From positions 1 through 5,225 of the forward strand of contig JASLDM010000134.1 of assembly GCA_030151565.1 (NCBI GenBank): a DNA stretch of 5,225 nt. The letters are read 5' to 3'. Origin of the DNA: Flavobacterium sp. GTDB taxonomy: Bacteria; Bacteroidota; Bacteroidia; Flavobacteriales; Flavobacteriaceae. Below, in pieces: positions 1 to 5,225 of the stretch. The translations under genes were made by a program, and so were the position numbers. The stretch's first letter is position 1. The number at the start of each line of letters is the position of its first letter. The notes below the pieces were generated by a model, which was not told the origin of the DNA, ran no database searches, and was given only the letters and a program-made list of their open reading frames with translations.

Positions 1-253
1 AGGAATGCTTACGGGCTATGAATTAGACGTTATGAGAGATGTGGCTGATCTTTCAAATGAAGACGACGTTGAGTTGAAAGAATTCAAAGACGAAATAGAA
101 AGTTGGGTAATTGATGAATTTGCAAAAATTGGATTAGACACTGCTAGAAGTGTACTAAAACAAAATGTAGAAGATTTGGTTAGAAGAACGGATCTTGAGG
201 AAGAAACGATTCTTGAAGTGGTACGCATTCTAAAAGAAGAGTTCGAAGACTAA
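1..253 (+). CDS. nusA: Transcription termination/antitermination protein NusA, C-terminal end (partial)
   Basis: The open frame enters from the left edge (first full codon at base 2) and ends at TAA 251-253. About 83 C-terminal residues are visible. The segment with VELKEFKDEIESWVIDEFAK, then a TARSVL helix, then LVRRTDLEEETI, ending in the acidic tail LKEEFED, reads as the helical C-terminal part of a Bacteroidota NusA. NusA binds RNA polymerase and nascent RNA and modulates pausing, termination and antitermination. The S1 and KH RNA-binding domains would lie upstream of the window. The ATG at base 5 is internal, not the start. The next gene is infB on the same strand 49 nt downstream, the classic nusA-infB order, which strongly supports the call. 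I infer co-transcription with infB because there is no terminator in the gap. Confidence 0.93.
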   Translation, partial: GMLTGYELDVMRDVADLSNEDDVELKEFKDEIESWVIDEFAKIGLDTARSVLKQNVEDLVRRTDLEEETILEVVRILKEEFED

Positions 254-302
254 TGACTACACAGTAACAACACAACGCATTAAAATACACTAAAAAGATA
301 AT

Positions 303-3266
303 ATGTCTGAAGAAAGAGCAATAAGAATAAATAAAGTTTTAAGGGAATTAAATATTTCTCTCGATAGAGCCGTGGACTTTTTGAAAGGCAAAGGATTTGA
401 AATTGAAGCAAGTCCAAATGCTAAAATTTCTAAAGAAGAATTCGGTATCTTGTGCAAGCAATTTTCGGCTGATAAAGGGAAGAAGGAAGCTTCTATTGAA
501 GTTAGTGAAGAGAAGAAAAAAGAGAAAGAAGCTCTAAAATTAGAGCGTGAGAAAGAGCTAGAAGAAAAACGCAAGCAAGAGGAAGCACGTATTAAACGTG
601 AGCAGGAAATTATAAGAGCTAAAGCTGAAGAAATTGCAGCTATTAAGCCTGTTGGTAAGATTGATCTTGAACCTAAAAAAACTAAAACTTCTTCAGACGA
701 TGTTAAAGTAGTGAAAGATAGCAAAGAAGCCAAAGTGACCGAAGTGAAGACTCCAGAGGTTAAAGCTCCTGAAGTAAAGAAAGCAGAAGTTAATGTGGAA
801 GCTGTCAAGGAAGTTGTAGTAAAAGAAACGCCTGAGGTGGAAAAAGATATTAAAGCAACGGTTAAGAAAACGACACAGCCAAAGGTAACTGAACCTAAGC
901 TTAAAGAAGGACCGGCTAAAGAAAAACAGCAAAAGACAGATGTTGCAGCTGTTAAATCTGAAAAAGCAGAACAAGCACCTGTGAACAAAGAAGAAAATAA
1001 AGAGGAGCCTAAATTGGGCGATGAAGTTATTAAAACGAATTACCAAAAGCTTTCTGGAACGACTTTTACAGGGAAGACAATTGATTTAACTCAATTTGAC
1101 AAACCTAAAAAGAAAAAAGAGGATCCAAAAAAGGCTGCTGCGCCTAAAGGAGGAGCTGCTGCTGCGCGTAATAAACGTAAACGAATTCAGCCAAAACCAG
1201 GTACTGGAGCTACTACAGGTACAGGAACAGGAACTCAATCAGGAGGAACTCAAAATCGTGGAGGAGCAAATAATGCTAACAATCGCGGTGGAAATAATAA
1301 ATTTGGAGGAAGAAACCAAAGAGGAAACAGAAATACAGCCCCTGTTGTAAAAGCTGAACCTACTGAGGAAGAAGTGAAAAACCAAATTAAAGAAACGCTA
1401 GAGCGTCTTCAAGGTAAAGGGAACAGATCTAAAGCTGCAAAATACCGTAGAGATAAGAGAGATGTTCACCGTAAAAAAACTGATGAAGAACAAAGAGCTT
1501 TAGAAGAAGGTAGTAAAACTTTAAAGGTTACGGAATTCGTAACTGTAGGAGAGGTAGCTACTATGATGGATGTGCCAATTACTAAAGTTATTGGAACATG
1601 TATGTCTTTAGGAATCATGGTTACCATGAATCAACGATTAGATGCTGAAACTTTGACAATTGTTGCTGATGAATTCGGATATGAGGTAGACTTTACTACT
1701 GCAGATATTGAAGAAGCGATTGAAGAAGTAGCGGATAGAGAAGAGGATCTTTTACCAAGAGCTCCGATTGTTACTGTAATGGGACACGTGGATCACGGTA
1801 AAACATCTTTACTAGATTATGTTCGTAAAGCTAACGTAATTGCTGGTGAGTCAGGAGGTATTACACAACATATCGGTGCGTATGGGGTAACGTTGGAAGG
1901 TGGTCAAAAAATCACGTTCTTGGATACTCCTGGTCACGAGGCCTTTACGGCAATGCGTGCTCGTGGTGCCCAAGTTACAGATATCGTAATTATTGTAATT
2001 GCTGCGGATGATGATATCATGCCACAAACAAAAGAGGCTATTAGTCACGCTCAAGCAGCTGGAGTACCTTTAATTTTTGCAATTAATAAAGTGGATAAGC
2101 CAACGGCTAATCCAGAAAAAATTAAAGAAAAATTAGCAGCAATGAACTTGTTGGTAGAAGAGTGGGGTGGTACTTATCAATCTCAAGATATTTCTGCGAA
2201 ACAAGGTATTGGAATGAAAGAATTGCTTGAGAAAGTACTTCTTGAAGCTGAAATGTTAGATTTGAAAGCTAATCCAAACAAACTTGCTGTAGGGACTGTT
2301 GTTGAAGCATTCTTAGACAAAGGTAGAGGATATGTATCTACTGTTTTAGTACAATCAGGTACTTTAAAAGTTGGAGATTATCTATTAGCGGGACGTAACC
2401 ACGGTAAAGTTCGTGCTATGCATGATGAGCGTGGTAATTCAGTAAAAGAAGCTGGACCTTCAAGACCAATTTCTGTATTAGGTTTAGATGGAGCACCGAC
2501 TGCTGGTGATAAATTCAATGTGTTTGAAGAAGAGAAAGAGGCAAAACAAATTGCTGCAAAACGTACTCAATTAGTTCGTGAGCAGTCTGTACGTGCGCAA
2601 CGTCATATTACATTGGCAGAGATTGGACGTCGTATTGCTTTAGGAGACTTTAAAGAGTTGAACATTATCTTAAAAGGAGACGTGGATGGTTCTGTTGAGG
2701 CATTATCGGATTCATTCTCTAAATTATCTACTGAAGAAATTCAAATCAATATCATTCATAAAGGTGTTGGAGCGATTACAGAATCTGACGTATTGTTAGC
2801 TTCTGCTTCTGATGCAATTATTATCGGATTTAACGTTCGTCCTATGGCTTCTGCTAAACAATTAGCTGATAAGGAAGAAATCGATATCCGTAACTACTCA
2901 ATCATCTATGATGCAATTGATGACTTGAAAGATGCAATGGAAGGTATGTTGTCTCCAGAGATGAAAGAAGAAGTTACAGGAAGTGCTGAAATTCGTGAGT
3001 TGTTCAAAATTTCTAAAGTTGGAACAATTGCAGGATGTATGGTTACCGATGGTAAGATCTTCCGTTCTTCAAGAATCCGCTTAATCCGTGAAGGTGTCGT
3101 TATTTACACTGGGGAATTAACTGCTCTTAGAAGATTTAAAGATGATGTTAAAGAGGTTTCTAAAGGATATGATTGTGGTATTCAAATCAAGAACTACAAT
3201 GATATTAAAGAGCTTGATGTAATTGAAGCTTTCCAAGAAGTAGAGGTTAAAAAGAAATTAAAGTAA
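303..3266 (+). CDS. infB: Translation initiation factor IF-2 (987 aa)
   Basis: IF2 is the GTPase that brings fMet-tRNA to the 30S subunit and promotes 50S joining. An N-terminal IF2_N-like domain (about 1-55) is followed by a Lys/Glu-rich, probably helical stretch (about 60-115), Pro-Glu-Val-Lys repeats (146-181) and a Gly/Asn/Arg/Thr-rich basic linker (283-344). A second IF2_N-like domain lies at about 408-470. The G domain starts near 486 and has G1 GHVDHGKT (494-501), G2 GGITQHIGAY (518-527), G3 DTPGHE (541-546), G4 NKVD (595-598) and G5 SAK (631-633), so it looks fully active. Then come the beta-barrel domain II (about 664-760), the IF2 C1 domain (KGDVDGSVEAL at 791-801) and the C2 initiator-tRNA-binding domain with VGTIAGCMV (906-914). 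It is longer than the roughly 890-residue E. coli protein, mainly through the linker. The ATG at 303 fits because the N-terminal domain begins directly there. The leader is A-rich with no clear Shine-Dalgarno, as usual in Bacteroidota. Confidence 0.98.
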   Translation: MSEERAIRINKVLRELNISLDRAVDFLKGKGFEIEASPNAKISKEEFGILCKQFSADKGKKEASIEVSEEKKKEKEALKLEREKELEEKRKQEEARIKREQEIIRAKAEEIAAIKPVGKIDLEPKKTKTSSDDVKVVKDSKEAKVTEVKTPEVKAPEVKKAEVNVEAVKEVVVKETPEVEKDIKATVKKTTQPKVTEPKLKEGPAKEKQQKTDVAAVKSEKAEQAPVNKEENKEEPKLGDEVIKTNYQKLSGTTFTGKTIDLTQFDKPKKKKEDPKKAAAPKGGAAAARNKRKRIQPKPGTGATTGTGTGTQSGGTQNRGGANNANNRGGNNKFGGRNQRGNRNTAPVVKAEPTEEEVKNQIKETLERLQGKGNRSKAAKYRRDKRDVHRKKTDEEQRALEEGSKTLKVTEFVTVGEVATMMDVPITKVIGTCMSLGIMVTMNQRLDAETLTIVADEFGYEVDFTTADIEEAIEEVADREEDLLPRAPIVTVMGHVDHGKTSLLDYVRKANVIAGESGGITQHIGAYGVTLEGGQKITFLDTPGHEAFTAMRARGAQVTDIVIIVIAADDDIMPQTKEAISHAQAAGVPLIFAINKVDKPTANPEKIKEKLAAMNLLVEEWGGTYQSQDISAKQGIGMKELLEKVLLEAEMLDLKANPNKLAVGTVVEAFLDKGRGYVSTVLVQSGTLKVGDYLLAGRNHGKVRAMHDERGNSVKEAGPSRPISVLGLDGAPTAGDKFNVFEEEKEAKQIAAKRTQLVREQSVRAQRHITLAEIGRRIALGDFKELNIILKGDVDGSVEALSDSFSKLSTEEIQINIIHKGVGAITESDVLLASASDAIIIGFNVRPMASAKQLADKEEIDIRNYSIIYDAIDDLKDAMEGMLSPEMKEEVTGSAEIRELFKISKVGTIAGCMVTDGKIFRSSRIRLIREGVVIYTGELTALRRFKDDVKEVSKGYDCGIQIKNYNDIKELDVIEAFQEVEVKKKLK

Positions 3267-3278
3267 ATTTAATATACT

Positions 3279-3314
3279 AAAAAAGGGTTGTCTTACTAAG
3301 ACAACCCTTTTTTT
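3279..3314. terminator. Probable bidirectional rho-independent terminator between infB and recX
   Basis: A 16-bp perfect inverted repeat (3279-3294 with 3298-3313) has a 3-nt ACT loop. The core is GGGTTGTCTT / AAGACAACCC, flanked by six A on the left and seven T on the right. Read on the plus strand it is a GC-containing stem followed by a U-tract 12 nt after the infB stop. Read on the minus strand it gives the same architecture about 70 nt after the recX stop. The two genes converge here, so one element can serve both transcripts. The structure is seen directly; the two-way function is inferred from symmetry and gene orientation. Confidence 0.93.
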
Positions 3315-3383
3315 ATGCTGTATGTTTTGTACTTTTAAATTGGTATCGAACCAAATGCGTTTAGGTTTTAAAAATTAAGCCAA

Positions 3384-3866
3384 CTACTGTTGTTCGAGCT
3401 CTTTAATTCGGTCAAAAATATATTCAGACTCATAGCCTTTGCGATACAGGTATGCGATAACTTTTTCCTTTTTTGAAGCTGGATTTTTAGCGCTTGTAGT
3501 GTTCCATTTTTGCGCACTAATGCGGTTAAAGGTATCGAAGTACAAATCATCCGGAAGTTCCTCAAGTGCTTTTTTAATTAGGTAAGGCGATATTTTTTTA
3601 TAAGTTAGATCGGCTGTAATTCTATTTTTTCCCCAGCCGCTCATCCTGTGTTTACCTCTTGCAAAGCTTTTTGCGAAACGTTCTTCGTTGAGGAAGTTCT
3701 CTTGTATGAGATGCACTAAAATAGCGTCGTGCTGGGCTGTAGATACGCCTATTTGATATAGCTTGTTGATTACTTCGGTGTGGCAACGATCTTGGTAGCT
3801 ACAGTAGTATTCAAGTTTTGCAATAGCTTGTTCTGGTGTGAGAAATTTTTTTTCAGGTTCTTCCAA
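3384..3866 (-). CDS. recX: Regulatory protein RecX (RecA modulator), TTG start
   Basis: This 160-residue protein has the usual length and all-helical character of RecX, a cytoplasmic protein that binds RecA filaments and usually limits RecA recombinase and coprotease activity. The diagnostic segment is residues 57-83, with NFLNEERFAKSFARGK followed by GWGKNRI. Three helical RecX repeats can be placed at about 12-55, 56-101 and 110-157. The Cys/His-containing YYCSYQDRCHTEV (20-32) resembles the start of flavobacterial RecX. The start is TTG at 3864-3866: the only upstream in-frame codon is CAA and then the TAA of the oxygenase gene, and the first ATG downstream is residue 75, far inside the domain. 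An AAAGAG lies about 7 nt before the TTG but is a poor Shine-Dalgarno. Spacing of 3 nt to the upstream gene implies co-transcription and probably translational coupling. Codons 5-8 contain a run of eight A. The stop is TAG at 3384-3386. recA is not in the window. Confidence 0.9.
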   Translation of the reverse strand: MEEPEKKFLTPEQAIAKLEYYCSYQDRCHTEVINKLYQIGVSTAQHDAILVHLIQENFLNEERFAKSFARGKHRMSGWGKNRITADLTYKKISPYLIKKALEELPDDLYFDTFNRISAQKWNTTSAKNPASKKEKVIAYLYRKGYESEYIFDRIKELEQQ

Positions 3867-3869
3867 TTG

Positions 3870-4739
3870 TTAGCTCTTTAAAAATTTATTAGCTCTTAGT
3901 ATTGCTTTTTTATTTTTGTAATCAATCCATTTTTGACCGCGTAAGCGACGCATGAAGATGTCGTAATGACGCATAACAGTGATGTTATAAACTGCGCGGA
4001 GTAAATTTAGTGGTTTTTTGGGTAAAGCGCGTAAGCTCATCGAAAAACTTGGGGTAAGATATTTCATATAATGCCAATATCCCTCGGGCATGTACAGTGT
4101 TTCTCCGTGGTTTAGGGTTCCTATGTATCCTTGTGCTTTTTGCAATGCGGGCCATTTGGTAAAATCGGGATTGTCAAAATCGATGTCTTCACGAGCAATT
4201 AGGGAATGGGGTACTTTGTATAAAAAAGGGGTTTGGTTTGGGGCAAATAGCATGCATTGCTTGCTACCGTGAAAATGAAAGTGAAAAATGTTGGCATAAT
4301 CAATATCAAAGTGCATAAAGACTTTTGCATTTGTTCCGCCAAAAAACAACATCGGCAATTGTTTGAGGAGCTTGATGCCCATCTTGGGCCATTTAAAGTC
4401 CTTTTGCAGGCGGGGTACTTCCTTCATTATGTTGTACAAGAAAATGCGGTAGTTGGTAGGTTTGCTTTCGAGCAAATCGATGTAATCGGCCATTTTCATT
4501 GCTGCATGTGCTTCGTTGAAGCTGTCTTTGTGAGAAACGGGTCTGTCGTCGTAAAGCGGAACGATTTTGTCTCCTGCCACTTCTTTAATATAGTTTAAAT
4601 GCCATTTTTCATAGGCAGGCCAATCAGCTGTGAGTTGTTCGATGATGACTGGCTTTTGTTTTTTAAAGTATTTTTCTACAAAATCTTTTTCGGAAAGTAC
4701 AGCCACTCGATCTATTTGTGTAAGGTTTAATTTTGACAT
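3870..4739 (-). CDS. Cupin_8/JmjC-like Fe(II)- and 2-oxoglutarate-dependent oxygenase, substrate unknown
   Basis: This 289-residue protein looks like the cupin-like (FIH-type) branch of 2-oxoglutarate oxygenases, which hydroxylate protein or small-molecule substrates. The N-terminal part has the family's opening with KKQKPVIIEQL (26-36) and a W-P pair (40-41). The double-stranded beta-helix carries the expected iron triad: H143 and D145 in FMHFDID and distal H223 in MPEGYWHYM. K160 in GSKQCMLFAP sits where the FIH lysine binds 2-oxoglutarate. A His/Phe-rich strand, FHFHFHG, lies at 152-158. The C-terminal about 50 residues are helical and strongly basic (MRRLRGQKW and beyond), which could bind nucleic acid or ribosomes, but this is speculation. 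I chose ATG at 4737-4739. A GTG at 4776-4778 would add 13 residues translated through the terminator hairpin, which is unlikely. Only three bases separate its TAA from recX in the same frame. The family call is firm by motif; the role is unknown and I assign no symbol. Confidence 0.85.
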   Translation of the reverse strand: MSKLNLTQIDRVAVLSEKDFVEKYFKKQKPVIIEQLTADWPAYEKWHLNYIKEVAGDKIVPLYDDRPVSHKDSFNEAHAAMKMADYIDLLESKPTNYRIFLYNIMKEVPRLQKDFKWPKMGIKLLKQLPMLFFGGTNAKVFMHFDIDYANIFHFHFHGSKQCMLFAPNQTPFLYKVPHSLIAREDIDFDNPDFTKWPALQKAQGYIGTLNHGETLYMPEGYWHYMKYLTPSFSMSLRALPKKPLNLLRAVYNITVMRHYDIFMRRLRGQKWIDYKNKKAILRANKFLKS

Positions 4740-4784
4740 AAAAAAAAACTTTGTGAATCCTAATGTGTCGGGACTCACAAAGTT
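4740..4784 (-). terminator. Rho-independent terminator after bioB, abutting the oxygenase start codon
   Basis: On the minus strand, AACTTTGTGAGTCC (4784-4771) pairs with GGATTCACAAAGTT (4760-4747) across a 10-nt loop. That is 14 pairs including one G-U (4774 with 4757). A U-tract follows, with nine T at 4748-4740, the first two also closing the stem. On the plus strand the G-U position becomes an A-C mismatch and no T-tract follows directly, so the element is oriented for minus-strand transcripts, i.e. for bioB, whose stop lies 50 nt upstream. The U-tract ends exactly where the ATG of the oxygenase gene begins. The structure is seen directly; termination activity is inferred. Confidence 0.82.
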
Positions 4785-4805
4785 AACAAAGCTTTTTTAA
4801 TCAAA
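4778..4805 (-). promoter_or_regulatory. Candidate Bacteroidota-type promoter for the oxygenase-recX pair
   Basis: On the minus strand, TAACTTTG (4785-4778) matches the Bacteroidota -7 consensus TAnnTTTG. A TTTG (4805-4802) lies 16 nt upstream, where the -33 element is expected; the usual spacing is slightly longer, about 17-23 nt. Transcription would start around 4771, inside the bioB terminator, giving a leader of roughly 30 nt. The match is to a short, AT-rich motif in an AT-rich gap and could be chance, so confidence is moderate. Its placement just before a gene that otherwise sits behind a terminator favours it. Confidence 0.45.
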
Positions 4806-4834
4806 AAAAAGAATTTACTGCTTTGGTATGCGGA

Positions 4835-5225
4835 TTATTTCTTTTTAGAATATTCTACGTTTTTCTCAATTTTATGTTCTGGTCTTGTCCATTTCGGTTT
4901 TTCACCTAGCGGCTTTAGGGCAGAATCTGCTGCTTCAACCGTTTTGGGTTGTGAGATTTTAGTAAAAGGTTTTTGTGGTAATAAGCCTAATGACTCAAAC
5001 ATTTTCATATCCTCATCAACATCAGGGTTTGGTGTTGTAAGTAACTTATCTCCTGCGAATATCGAGTTTGCACCTGCAAAGAAACACATGGCTTGGCCTT
5101 CGCGACTCATTTGTGTTCGGCCTGCAGAAAGGCGTACTTGCGTCTCCGGCATCACAATTCGTGTAGTGGCTACCATGCGAATCATTTCCCATATTTCTAC
5201 AGGTAATTCTTGTTCCATAGGTGTT
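4835..5225 (-). CDS. bioB: Biotin synthase BioB, C-terminal part (partial)
   Basis: The frame enters from the right edge and ends at TAA 4837-4835; about 129 C-terminal residues are visible. BioB is the radical-SAM enzyme that inserts sulfur into dethiobiotin, the last step of biotin synthesis. The segments WEMIRMVATTRIVMP, TQVRLSAGRTQMSREGQAMC, FFAGANSIFAGDKLLTTPNP and then MFESLGLLPQKPF are highly characteristic of the BioB TIM-barrel end. The VRLSAGR segment corresponds to the region supplying the arginine that ligates the [2Fe-2S] cluster in the E. coli enzyme (Arg260). The radical-SAM CxxxCxxC motif would lie beyond the window. The ATG at 5216-5218 is internal: the preceding codons (Thr-Pro) continue the family's typical TP(L/M)E sequence. 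After the conserved core is a basic, low-conservation tail ending VEYSKKK. A terminator follows 50 nt after the stop, separating it from the oxygenase gene. Confidence 0.95.
   Translation of the reverse strand, partial: TPMEQELPVEIWEMIRMVATTRIVMPETQVRLSAGRTQMSREGQAMCFFAGANSIFAGDKLLTTPNPDVDEDMKMFESLGLLPQKPFTKISQPKTVEAADSALKPLGEKPKWTRPEHKIEKNVEYSKKK

Noticed and set aside
254..302. Possible promoter or RNA element in the nusA-infB gap.
   Set aside because: The 49 bases are A-rich with no TAnnTTTG match, no hairpin and no Shine-Dalgarno; they look like a plain intra-operon leader.
290..988. 232-residue open frame antisense to the start of infB, rich in Ser/Thr/Phe.
   Set aside because: Its composition is what the complement of Lys/Glu-rich codons gives, there is no recognisable domain, and it lies wholly over a well-supported gene.
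693..1350. Other frames over the infB linker (117 residues minus at 693-1046, 84 residues plus at 1096-1350).
   Set aside because: Both are low-complexity shadows of the repetitive linker codons with no independent start signals or motifs.
3340..3354. Small inverted repeat TTGGT-ATCGA-ACCAA between the terminator and recX; the TCGAACC part briefly recalls a tRNA T-loop.
   Set aside because: The stem has only five pairs, there is no T-tract, and no surrounding acceptor, D or anticodon arms are present, so it is neither a convincing terminator nor a tRNA.
4090..4598. Two plus-strand frames (60 and 113 residues) opposite the oxygenase gene.
   Set aside because: They are antisense to a gene with intact catalytic motifs and show no family features of their own.
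4740..4778. A 13-residue N-terminal extension of the oxygenase from GTG at 4778.
   Set aside because: The extension is encoded by the terminator loop, 3' arm and U-tract, whereas the ATG at 4739 starts a typical family N terminus.

Overview
The window looks like a chromosomal segment of a Bacteroidota member, most likely a Flavobacteriaceae species close to Flavobacterium. The evidence is AT-rich DNA, no strong Shine-Dalgarno sequences before the starts, a match to the Bacteroidota TAnnTTTG promoter element, and protein sequences (NusA tail, long IF2, BioB tail) that read as flavobacterial. This placement comes from recognition, not from a database search.

The left part (1-3266, plus strand) is the end of the conserved nusA-infB transcription/translation operon. 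It holds the last 83 codons of nusA, a 49-nt A-rich gap, and a complete infB for a 987-residue IF2 with a long charged and Gly/Asn-rich N-terminal extension. A strong symmetrical hairpin (3279-3314) closes the operon and probably also stops transcripts arriving from the other side.

The right part (3384-5225) is on the minus strand and convergent to infB. In transcription order it holds the 3' part of bioB (biotin synthase), a terminator hairpin whose U-tract touches the next start codon, a cupin_8/JmjC-like Fe(II)/2-oxoglutarate oxygenase gene, and recX (RecA modulator). The last two are separated by only three bases and lie in the same reading frame. A candidate promoter overlaps the bioB terminator in such a way that it could drive the oxygenase-recX pair with a leader lacking the terminator's 5' arm.

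Most of the window is housekeeping sequence. I see no mobile element, CRISPR array, RNA gene or clearly new system. The points worth a second look are the nested terminator/promoter at 4740-4805, the tight pairing of an oxygenase of unknown substrate with recX, the TTG start of recX, and the composition of the IF2 linker.
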